From the NCBI GenBank assembly GCA_017530275.1, contig JAFXMP010000146.1, positions 1-9,254 of the forward strand: a stretch of DNA of 9,254 nt, read 5' to 3'. The translations under genes were made by a program, and so were the position numbers. Source of the DNA: Clostridia bacterium (GTDB lineage: Bacteria; Bacillota_A; Clostridia; Christensenellales; Aristaeellaceae). The first letter of the stretch is position 1, and the number at the start of each line of letters is the position of its first letter. The notes below the pieces were generated by a model, which was given only the letters and a program-made list of their open reading frames with translations, was not told the origin of the DNA and did not search any database. Shown piece after piece: positions 1 to 5,979 of the stretch.

Positions 1-20
1 GAATTGTGCCAAAATACCAA

Positions 21-60
21 TAAAAACAAAAGAAAAGCCCCCAAGATGGGGACTTCTCTT
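21..60 (-). terminator. Rho-independent terminator after tRNA-Leu
   Basis: Read on the minus strand, a stem of AGAAGTCCCC against GGGGGCTTTTCT with a short ATCTT loop is followed by a T-rich run (TTTTGTTTTTATT). It begins a few bases past the encoded CCA end of the tRNA, so it ends the tRNA transcript. Confidence 0.85.
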
Positions 61-65
61 GATTT

Positions 66-152
66 TGGTGCCGGTGGTGGGACTCGAACCCACACGGGGG
101 ATTAGCCCAACGGATTTTGAGTCCGTCACGTCTACCATTCCATCACACCGGC
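66..152 (-). tRNA. tRNA-Leu (anticodon CAA)
   Basis: The minus strand folds as a class II tRNA. The 7-bp acceptor stem pairs GCCGGTG with CACCGGC, followed by discriminator A and an encoded CCA (66-68). The anticodon stem pairs ACGGA with TCCGT around the loop CTCAAAA, giving anticodon CAA, which reads the leucine codon UUG. The T arm GTGGGTTCGAGTCCCAC is canonical. The long variable arm between the anticodon and T stems fits leucine. A promoter lies just upstream and a terminator just downstream, so it looks like a single-gene unit. Confidence 0.95.
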
Positions 153-155
153 ATG

Positions 156-181
156 TGAGGACAGTATAGACGATGTCCTCA
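156..181. repeat. 8-bp inverted repeat over the tRNA promoter
   Basis: TGAGGACA (156-163) and TGTCCTCA (174-181) are perfect inverted copies with a 10-base gap. The gap contains most of the -10 element of the tRNA promoter. The sequence has no T-tract on either side, so it is not a typical terminator for the upstream LUD gene. It may be an operator-like dyad or chance. Confidence 0.5.
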
Positions 182-191
182 GAAAATGCAA
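163..191 (-). promoter_or_regulatory. Promoter of tRNA-Leu
   Basis: On the minus strand, TTGCAT (186-191) and TATACT (163-168) are separated by exactly 17 bases. The expected start near 156 lies about 4 bases before the mature tRNA 5' end at 152. An 8-bp dyad overlaps the -10 element. Confidence 0.7.
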
Positions 192-203
192 GGATGAATT
201 CGT

Positions 204-833
204 TCAGAATCCCAGATTGTCATTCACAAGAATCACGTGGATCCGGTCCTTGTGTCTGGAAAAGCGGGTAATCAGGAACTGGCAGCAGATGGTGTCCGGC
301 GACTTGCAGTCCATGCAGGCGCCGGTCTTTGCGCAGGGGGTGTTCAGGCCGAAGCGCTGGGCGTTGATGGGCGCGGCCACGTTCCGGGCCCGCTTCATGG
401 CCCCGTCCACGTCGCTGCAGACTTTGTTCATGCCCACGATGAAGATCACTTTTTTCGGCCCCTGGGCGATCGCGGACACGCGGTTGGAGTTGCCGTCGAT
501 ATTGACCATGATCCCGTCTTCCGTGATGGCGTTGGCGCTGGAAAGGAACACGTCCGCGTCGTAGGCCAGCAGCATGGACGTCCGCCGATCCTCATAGGCG
601 TTCCGATCAATGAAGCTGTAGTTGCCGTTTTTCAGCGCGTCCACCAGCCCGATTTCATGGACGCTCATGCCCCCGCCCATGGTGACGGAGCTTTTTTCCG
701 GGATCAGCGACAGGGCCGTTTTGAGCGCCTCTTCCTTGGATGCCGCGTAGTACCCGGTCATGTTCCGGGACTGGAGCCCCTTGATGACTTTCCGCGCCAA
801 TAGCTCGTTCCGCTTGATAATGTTTTCGTTCAT
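204..833 (-). CDS. LUD-domain (DUF162, LutC-like) protein
   Basis: A 209-residue cytoplasmic protein of the LUD family, the fold found in lactate-utilisation LutB/LutC-type proteins; stand-alone members like this one have no settled function. Visible family features are MGGGMSVHEIG in the N-terminal third, the segment DADVFLSSANAITEDG, the segment around GNSNRVSAIAQGPKKVIFI, then RARNVAAPINAQRFG. A cysteine cluster follows (CAKTGACMDCKSPDTICC), and the C-terminus is IHVILVNDNLGF, which is typical of the stand-alone type. The ATG at 833 is chosen because AAAGGAG lies at the right distance before it; an in-frame start at 923 would overlap the upstream gene and adds an unlikely lysine-rich tail. 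A 76-base gap separates it from the kinase-like gene, with no clear promoter or terminator, so co-transcription is possible but a role in the peptide pathway is not indicated. Confidence 0.85.
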   Translation of the reverse strand: MNENIIKRNELLARKVIKGLQSRNMTGYYAASKEEALKTALSLIPEKSSVTMGGGMSVHEIGLVDALKNGNYSFIDRNAYEDRRTSMLLAYDADVFLSSANAITEDGIMVNIDGNSNRVSAIAQGPKKVIFIVGMNKVCSDVDGAMKRARNVAAPINAQRFGLNTPCAKTGACMDCKSPDTICCQFLITRFSRHKDRIHVILVNDNLGF

Positions 834-909
834 GGTATTGCTCCTTTGACGTTTTTTTTGCTGTTTCGCATGGAGGATCTTCGTATTTGATGAAAAGATG
901 CTTGATAGA

Positions 910-1677
910 TCACCGGCCTGCATGATCCCCGGTCAGGGCCTGATAGGAAACGGAAAATGCGTCGTCCGCCAAATTGTTGAAGCGGAACCTGTAAAAGCAT
1001 ACCTTATCGCGCAGGACGCTGAGCAGGGAGAGGGTCTTTCTCATTTGATCCGCGCCGGCAGGGCGGTAGGTTTGCTGAAGGAGATACAGAAATGCCTGGC
1101 TGAAGGAGATTTTTTCCATCACATTTTCTTCTCCGCGCTCCATCATCACGATGGCCTTCAAAGGCACCATGGCATTGGCGCCAAAGCCTTCCTTGCCGCA
1201 CCAGGGCGTGCCGCAGGCAATGGCCTGGGTATCCGTGATTTTGATCAGCGGCTTATCGCCGTTCACCACGAAAGCGTCGTCCACATATTTGAGCCACTTT
1301 TTGATATGCGTGGTTTTGCCGGTCCCGCTGACCGCGGTAAACATATAGGCGTTCCCGCCTGTAGCCACCACGGCGCCGTGCATCAGGAAGGTATCGTAGG
1401 CGAGCATTTTTTCGCTGATTTTCCGGTACACCGCCAGCGTTTCCAGGTACGCGTCGTTTTGCTGCGGTGAACGGCTTTTTTTCGCTTCCTGCCGCTCCGA
1501 TTCCAGGTCGCTTTCGGTAACGGAGATTTCCATATCGGGCGCAAGATCGGTAAGATATTCTTTGCAGAGGGAAAAAACCCGCGTGTGCAAGGCGTGGACC
1601 GCGACGGAATGCCCCGCCACGGCAATGCGGAAATCCCGCTCATTTTTCCCGTTCATCCGAAAAGTTTCTGCTTGCAT
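910..1677 (-). CDS. HPr kinase / PEPCK-like P-loop protein of a peptide-modification cluster
   Basis: A 255-residue soluble protein. The first ~90 residues are a variable domain. Then comes a P-loop core of the HPr-kinase/phosphoenolpyruvate-carboxykinase type: FLMHGAVVA (His100), Walker A SGTGKTT (117-123, Lys121), VVNGDKPLI with Asp141, the signature GTPWCGKE (156-163), and the segment PLKAIVMMERGEEN. This is not the true HPr kinase/phosphorylase of sugar control, which is longer and has an N-terminal DRTGG-like domain. Related HPrK-like enzymes phosphorylate lasso peptides (the paeninodin-type system), so phosphorylation of the cluster's peptide is a reasonable inference, not shown here. 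It starts 3 bases after the PqqD stop codon, so it is almost certainly co-transcribed with PqqD and probably translationally coupled; its own ribosome binding site is weak. Confidence 0.8.
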   Translation of the reverse strand: MQAETFRMNGKNERDFRIAVAGHSVAVHALHTRVFSLCKEYLTDLAPDMEISVTESDLESERQEAKKSRSPQQNDAYLETLAVYRKISEKMLAYDTFLMHGAVVATGGNAYMFTAVSGTGKTTHIKKWLKYVDDAFVVNGDKPLIKITDTQAIACGTPWCGKEGFGANAMVPLKAIVMMERGEENVMEKISFSQAFLYLLQQTYRPAGADQMRKTLSLLSVLRDKVCFYRFRFNNLADDAFSVSYQALTGDHAGR

Positions 1678-1680
1678 GCC

Positions 1681-1944
1681 TTATTCCACGATGCCTTCAG
1701 CCTTCAGCCTTTCCACGTACTCATGCACGTATCCGGCGATTTGCTCTTTTTCGCCGGCGTATTCCCGCAAAATCGCGTCCACGATTTTTTCTTCGTCGGT
1801 ATCCTGTGCCAGCAGCTTCAGGATCGCCGCGGCGGTTTCGTTCAGCTTCAGCACGCCGTGATACCGCTCCGAACCGTCCCCCACAGGAACGGCCACCAGT
1901 TCATCGTCCAGGTTCATGATTTCAAAATCGTACTTCGCTTTCAT
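1681..1944 (-). CDS. PqqD-family peptide-binding chaperone (RRE protein)
   Basis: An 87-residue protein matching the PqqD family, the winged-helix RiPP recognition element that binds leader peptides and presents them to radical SAM maturases. Visible hallmarks are an N-terminal beta region (DDELVAVPVGDGSERYHGV), the conserved LNETAAAILKLL turn and helix (about residues 33-44), and a C-terminal helical half ending VERLKAEGIVE. This length is normal for the family. The ATG at 1944 is preceded by GAGGTGAG at good spacing. It lies between the small Cys-rich protein and the kinase-like gene, so it likely serves the radical SAM enzyme encoded upstream. A stem-loop in the 135-base gap before it may lower its expression relative to the peptide. 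Confidence 0.9.
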   Translation of the reverse strand: MKAKYDFEIMNLDDELVAVPVGDGSERYHGVLKLNETAAAILKLLAQDTDEEKIVDAILREYAGEKEQIAGYVHEYVERLKAEGIVE

Positions 1945-1968
1945 CGTCTCACCTCATAAAGGGAAGAA

Positions 1969-2013
1969 GGGAAAGGCAAAACGCCCTTCCACAAGGATTG
2001 CGCTGCCTTTCCC
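1969..2013 (-). promoter_or_regulatory. Stem-loop between peptide gene and PqqD gene
   Basis: On the minus strand a perfect 10-bp stem, GGGAAAGGCA (2004-2013) with TGCCTTTCCC (1969-1978), encloses 25 bases and is followed by the pyrimidine-rich TTCTTCCCTTT. It could be a leaky terminator or a 3' mRNA-stabilising structure that raises peptide mRNA over the modification genes. The T-tract is interrupted, so a strong terminator is unlikely. Confidence 0.5.
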
Positions 2014-2079
2014 TTGCTTGTTTTGCAGGCTGTGCTCCTGCGTTTGCTGATACGATCATTCAGCTGTTTATCGCTGCTG

Positions 2080-2277
2080 TTATTTCCCGTCTACCCAGGG
2101 ACAAGACATCGGCACGCCTTTCACGTCGTTGTCTGTGGTGCCTTTTTCTTTATTCGCCTGGTACGCTTCATTGTACGGGCAGTCCGCATCGACGCAAATA
2201 CAGAACGGTGAAGCGGTCATAACGTCCGTTTGGTCAAATAGGACGATCTCCAGCTTGGGAATTTCAAAAACCTTCAT
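2080..2277 (-). CDS. Small four-cysteine protein, candidate RiPP precursor peptide
   Basis: A 65-residue acidic protein. The first ~23 residues (MKVFEIPKLEIVLFDQTDVM, then TAS) resemble the N-terminal signature of short uncharacterised clostridial proteins of the form PxxEhxxFxxxDVITxS (h, hydrophobic), which I recall from gene neighbourhoods like this one. The remainder carries Cys26, Cys28, Cys33 and Cys59 in PFCICVDADCPYNEAY and PMSCPWVDGK. It overlaps the radical SAM gene by 4 bases (ATGA), indicating translational coupling, and GGAGG lies about 10 bases upstream. Size, cysteines, and position between a SPASM maturase and PqqD make it the likely substrate, with residues 1-23 as leader. 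There is no double-glycine site, which is odd next to a C39 exporter. An alternative is a small accessory or immunity-type protein. Confidence 0.7.
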   Translation of the reverse strand: MKVFEIPKLEIVLFDQTDVMTASPFCICVDADCPYNEAYQANKEKGTTDNDVKGVPMSCPWVDGK

Positions 2278-3629
2278 TCAACATCAGCCTCCATTCCGTT
2301 TCCATACATGGACAAAATCTGTTCTTTCTGTTTTTCCAATGCGCTCACCCGAAATCTTTCAATGCATGGCAGACCGTTGTTCATGCAGTGACGCAGGTGA
2401 TAACACGCCGGATATATGGGGCACTCCGGGCAAATGTCCGAAGGTTCCATCGTTTCATTCCATCGATCCAGCTTCCCTGGATCGGTGACGCCTTCTTCAA
2501 GGCTGCCATAGCGATCATGGATACTCTCATGCTCGCATCGGCAAAAGCTGCCGTCCGGCTGAATCATCACCGCGTGGGGATTATCAGCCATGCATTGGCT
2601 GAACGACAGATAAGGATACTTTATATCGTCAAAATGCAGCTTCATTTCCTTCAGCCGCTCGGTGCAGTCAGCATTGAAATCCATCAGGGCCAGGATATCA
2701 TCGTAAGAATGATGGACCGGTTGGTAACCCTGGCCGTCAAAGAGCGTGTTCAGATAGACGGTCACATGGCTTTGGCCGGAATACCGTTCGCCCAGCTCTT
2801 CAATGAGCTTGCGGATTTCATCCTGATTGTAAACATCCGCATTCAGCCGGATCTTGACGTGGATCCCTTTGCCGCTGAGCAGATCAATGTTTCTCAGAAC
2901 GCGCTGATACGGATTGTCCTGCACGTCCGCATAGGCTTTTACCCGATTATAGGTATCTTCGGTTCCGTCCAGGGTGATCTGAACCCGCTGCAGCTTCCAT
3001 AATTCCCTGCTCCTTTCGACGATTTCCTCGTCGAAGAGGTAGCCGTTGCTGATCATGGCAGACGCAAACGGGATTTCGCGATCCATGAGCCCCTGAGAAA
3101 TCTGATCGATCCGCCGGAGGCCGACAAGCGGCTCGCCGCCAAACCAATTGATCGAAATACGCTTGCCCTGCCGGTGCTCGTCGATATAATCTATGAGCTT
3201 GCCTGCCGTTTCTTCCGTCATCTGAACGCGGGGATGATCGCTTTCGTAACAGTAAAAACAGTGCGCGTTGCAGAAGGTGGTAGGAAGAATCACGTAATGG
3301 GTGATGGCTTTCCCGGTGAAGCGGGACTTATAGATCCGCCGGAGCTGATGGACCGATTTGTACTCGTCAAAGCCTTCCCTCACCAGAAAATGCCCGGCCG
3401 CCAGCTGCTCCATCACAGGATCGTAAACGGCGGGGAGCTTTTCCAGCATCGCGGCTTCTTCCCGGCTCAGCTCCGCCAACTGGCCGGTCACGGCGTTGTG
3501 AAGCAGCACTTTGCCTTCATGATCCACCCGGAGCACATAACGCATGAGTCGATAGACATCCGTTTCTTTGATTCGTTGCTTCCCCCAGAGATTAACGATG
3601 TATTTCTTGGGTTCCACAATCGTCTTCAC
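2274..3629 (-). CDS. Radical SAM/SPASM peptide maturase
   Basis: A 451-residue cytoplasmic enzyme. Residues ~29-90 form an N-terminal module typical of peptide maturases (MRYVLRVDHEGKVLLHNAVTG). The radical SAM motif CNAHCFYC places Cys120, Cys124 and Cys127 on the SAM [4Fe-4S] cluster, followed by the GGEP motif in NWFGGEP. The C-terminal SPASM domain has Cys346, then CRC (363/365), then CPECPIYPACYHLRHC (400, 403, 409, 415) and Cys422, enough for two auxiliary clusters. Such enzymes install thioether, C-C or similar crosslinks in peptides; which one applies here is not readable from sequence. GTG at 3629 is chosen because AAGGAGGTG precedes it. An in-frame TTG at 3698 is excluded because the promoter would start transcription at about that point. 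Confidence 0.92.
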   Translation of the reverse strand: MKTIVEPKKYIVNLWGKQRIKETDVYRLMRYVLRVDHEGKVLLHNAVTGQLAELSREEAAMLEKLPAVYDPVMEQLAAGHFLVREGFDEYKSVHQLRRIYKSRFTGKAITHYVILPTTFCNAHCFYCYESDHPRVQMTEETAGKLIDYIDEHRQGKRISINWFGGEPLVGLRRIDQISQGLMDREIPFASAMISNGYLFDEEIVERSRELWKLQRVQITLDGTEDTYNRVKAYADVQDNPYQRVLRNIDLLSGKGIHVKIRLNADVYNQDEIRKLIEELGERYSGQSHVTVYLNTLFDGQGYQPVHHSYDDILALMDFNADCTERLKEMKLHFDDIKYPYLSFSQCMADNPHAVMIQPDGSFCRCEHESIHDRYGSLEEGVTDPGKLDRWNETMEPSDICPECPIYPACYHLRHCMNNGLPCIERFRVSALEKQKEQILSMYGNGMEADVE

Positions 3630-3649
3630 GAACCGACGCCACCTCCTTG
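3627..3649 (-). promoter_or_regulatory. Shine-Dalgarno site and GTG start of the maturase gene
   Basis: The minus strand reads AAGGAGGTG, then 10 bases, then GTG at 3629. It is one of the strongest ribosome binding sites in the window and decides the start. The next ATG (codon 29 from this GTG) has no such site. Confidence 0.75.
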
Positions 3650-3702
3650 CCGCCACAAAACCGTGAACCTCTCGTCCTGAATGGACATACTGAGTCAACG
3701 TA

Positions 3703-3732
3703 ATTATACAACTGGCATAAGGCTTTTGTCAA
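3703..3732 (-). promoter_or_regulatory. Sigma-A promoter of the maturation genes
   Basis: On the minus strand, TTGACA (3727-3732) and TATAAT (3703-3708) are both perfect consensus with an 18-base spacer. The predicted start near 3696 gives a leader of about 67 bases before the GTG start of the radical SAM gene. This separates control of the maturation genes from the exporter genes, although no terminator stops read-through from upstream. Confidence 0.8.
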
Positions 3733-3754
3733 TATCTTTTGCATATAATTGACA
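3727..3754. promoter_or_regulatory. Inverted repeat overlapping the -35 element (candidate operator)
   Basis: TGTCAAT (3727-3733) and ATTGACA (3748-3754) are perfect 7-bp inverted copies with a 14-base gap. Their centres are 21 bp apart, two helical turns, as expected for a dimeric regulator bound on one DNA face. One arm includes the complete -35 hexamer of the maturase promoter. No regulator gene is in the window. Confidence 0.5.
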
Positions 3755-3759
3755 GTTTA

Positions 3760-5946
3760 TCAGTTTTCGTTTCCCAGCCTCTGGCGTTCCACCAGGTCGG
3801 CGAAAATGCCGTTGCGGGCGATGAGCTCTTCATACGTGCCGTCCTCGGCGATTTTGCCGCCGTCGATTACCAGGATGCGGTCGCAATGACGGATGGTAGA
3901 CAGGCGATGGGCGATGACGATGCGGGTGCATTTCATATGGTCCAGGGCGTCGGAAACCTTCTTCTGCGTAATATTATCCAGCGCCGAGGTGGCTTCGTCG
4001 AAAATCAGGATCCTGGGCTTGGGGGCAATGGCCCGGGCGATCATCAGCCGCTGCCGCTGCCCGCCGGAAATGGTGCCGCCGCCCTCCTGCAGCAGGGTGT
4101 TCATGCCCATGGGCATATCCCGGATATCGTCGGCGATCCCTGCGATTTCCGCCGCTTCCCAGGCGTCCTGGAGCTTTAGCGTCGGGGCGGAAATCACGAT
4201 GTTTTCAAATATGCTGCCTGTGAACAGATGCCCGTCCTGCATGACCACGCCGATCTGCCGCCGGAGCGAACGCACGTCCAGCTGCTGCAGATCCTTTTTA
4301 TCGTAGTTGATCACGCCGCGGGCAGGCTTCTCAAACCCCAGCAGCAGCCTTACCAGCGTTGATTTTCCGCAGCCGCTTTTGCCCACGATGGCCACATACT
4401 GCCGGGCGGGAATGGTGAGGCTGAAATCATCGAACAGCGGCTTGCTTTCGGGGTCGTAGCCGAAGGTCAAGTGGGAAACCTCGATATTGCCGGAAAGCCG
4501 GGCGACGGTTTCCTTGCCGGAGGAAGATTCCGGCTTGGAAGCAAGAAGGGGCTTTATCAGGTTGATAACGGGCTTGATGGAAGCGGCGGAAAGCGCCACC
4601 GACGTCAGCGACGAAAACGCGGCGGAAATGTAAGCGTAAGCCGTGTTGAACGCAAAGTAATCCGCAACGCGCACCTGATTTTTGACGGCGATGAAATACA
4701 TGAAGGCAGTGCCGATAAGGGTGACGGCGGTGGTGATCACCTCGGACAGGACGATGATTTTCGGGGGGTTAAAGGTAAGCTCGGCGCCTTTGGAGTACGC
4801 CTGAGACCATTTGGCGAACGCACGGTTTTCCGACCCGCTCAGGCGGATTTTTTGGATCCCCGCGATCAGGGAATACACCAGGCCGCGTTCCTTGGCGGTG
4901 AGCACCATTTTTTCGGCGTCGATGCGCATCTGCACCATCGCGGACAAGAGGCTTACCCCAAGCGTCAGCAATGTAACGATCAGGCTGGGCCAAACCAGGC
5001 TGGGGGCGAACGCAAAGATCTGCGTCAGATACACCAGGGAAAAAACGCCTGTGACCGCGGTGGAAAACAGCGAATCCACGATGGTTTCGCACAGGGTATC
5101 CATATAGCTGATATACTGATTCAGCTCGCCTGCCGAATACTCCTTAAAAAACGACGCCGGCATGGACAGAATGCGCATCATGGCAGCCGCGCTGACATTC
5201 ACATTCAGTTTTTCCCGGATCCTGGAAAGAAGCATCGTGTGGATGATCGATAAAAGGGTCCTGCCGACAGTGGCAAACAGCAGGAAAGACATGACGGCAT
5301 ACAGCAGCTGCATGCTGCCGCTTTGCACCACCGTTTCCATCAGGATCTGATTCAGCTTGGGCATCAGCATGCCCACCAGCGTGACGGCCAGGGCAGACGC
5401 GCCGAAGCTTGCCGCGTCGCGCGCGGTGAGGCAGCTCATCATGTAGCGCAGCAGATCCTTGAGCTTCAGCTCCCGCATGGGCAAAGGACGGTAAAAGCAC
5501 AGCGCTTCATGACTGATTTTCTTTTCTTCTTTGGCGTTGATCCGTATCCGGATGCCCGTTCGGGGGTCCGTATATTCATAGCCCCCCATTTCGGAAGGCA
5601 GGATCGCAATGATCGTTCCTTCTTCGCGAAGGGAGGTGATCATCGGGCCCATGGCGTCGGCATGCCAGCCTTTGTTCAGAATGACTTCCCGGTACAGGAT
5701 GCCGGTCGGAGAAAGCAGATAATCCAGCCGGTCCCGAAGGCCCCGGATATGGGCGGGGACCTCCCGCTCCTTCAGCCCAAAAAACTTCAGCAGCCCGGAA
5801 ATGGCGTCGCTTACGTCCTCCTGATCCTGCAGGCTGCTGCGGATCTTCCGACCGGTAATGGAACGGGCAATCCCTTCAAAAGAGTCGCTCAGCAGTTCGC
5901 GCTCGTGTTTTTTTCGGAATTCTATTTGCTCGTCAAACCAGCCCAT
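3760..5946 (-). CDS. NHLM-type ABC exporter, ATP-binding/permease protein (second subunit)
   Basis: A 728-residue membrane exporter resembling the second ABC protein of NHLM (nitrile-hydratase-leader microcin) systems. Residues 1-~165 are a soluble extension without a C39 Cys-His pair. The transmembrane domain spans ~170-450, with hydrophobic stretches such as LLYAVMSFLLFATVG and LIVTLLTLGVSLLSAMV. The nucleotide-binding domain has Walker A GKSGCGKST (~519), signature ISGGQRQ (~627), Walker B ILIFDEAT (~643) and switch IAHR; all key residues are intact. I recall longer versions (around 900 residues or more) in other phyla, so this is a compact form. The ATG at 5946 follows AAGAGGG. It starts 33 bases after the C39 exporter gene and probably forms a heterodimer with it, lacking the peptidase itself. 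Confidence 0.9.
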   Translation of the reverse strand: MGWFDEQIEFRKKHERELLSDSFEGIARSITGRKIRSSLQDQEDVSDAISGLLKFFGLKEREVPAHIRGLRDRLDYLLSPTGILYREVILNKGWHADAMGPMITSLREEGTIIAILPSEMGGYEYTDPRTGIRIRINAKEEKKISHEALCFYRPLPMRELKLKDLLRYMMSCLTARDAASFGASALAVTLVGMLMPKLNQILMETVVQSGSMQLLYAVMSFLLFATVGRTLLSIIHTMLLSRIREKLNVNVSAAAMMRILSMPASFFKEYSAGELNQYISYMDTLCETIVDSLFSTAVTGVFSLVYLTQIFAFAPSLVWPSLIVTLLTLGVSLLSAMVQMRIDAEKMVLTAKERGLVYSLIAGIQKIRLSGSENRAFAKWSQAYSKGAELTFNPPKIIVLSEVITTAVTLIGTAFMYFIAVKNQVRVADYFAFNTAYAYISAAFSSLTSVALSAASIKPVINLIKPLLASKPESSSGKETVARLSGNIEVSHLTFGYDPESKPLFDDFSLTIPARQYVAIVGKSGCGKSTLVRLLLGFEKPARGVINYDKKDLQQLDVRSLRRQIGVVMQDGHLFTGSIFENIVISAPTLKLQDAWEAAEIAGIADDIRDMPMGMNTLLQEGGGTISGGQRQRLMIARAIAPKPRILIFDEATSALDNITQKKVSDALDHMKCTRIVIAHRLSTIRHCDRILVIDGGKIAEDGTYEELIARNGIFADLVERQRLGNEN

Positions 5947-5979
5947 CGTTTTCCCTCTTCTCTTTCTGCGTTGGAAGCG

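Noticed and set aside
66..152. tRNA-Leu as an integration site for the cluster.
   Set aside because: The cluster lies on the 5' side of the tRNA. Integrative elements normally enter at the 3' end, which here faces a terminator, and no integrase or repeated tRNA end is present.
834..923. Earlier start at 923 for the LUD protein.
   Set aside because: It would overlap the kinase-like gene and add a lysine-rich tail absent from the family; ATG at 833 has a clear AAAGGAG.
1957..2067. Minus-strand 36-codon frame between the small protein and PqqD.
   Set aside because: No ribosome binding site, and it crosses the stem-loop; composition looks random.
3630..3698. TTG start at 3698 for the radical SAM gene.
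   Set aside because: The promoter would begin the transcript at about 3696, leaving no room for a ribosome binding site, whereas GTG at 3629 has a strong one.
4471..5253. Plus-strand frame of 260 codons inside the second exporter gene.
   Set aside because: Low-complexity Gly/Arg/Asp/His composition and full overlap with an intact exporter. It is a shadow.
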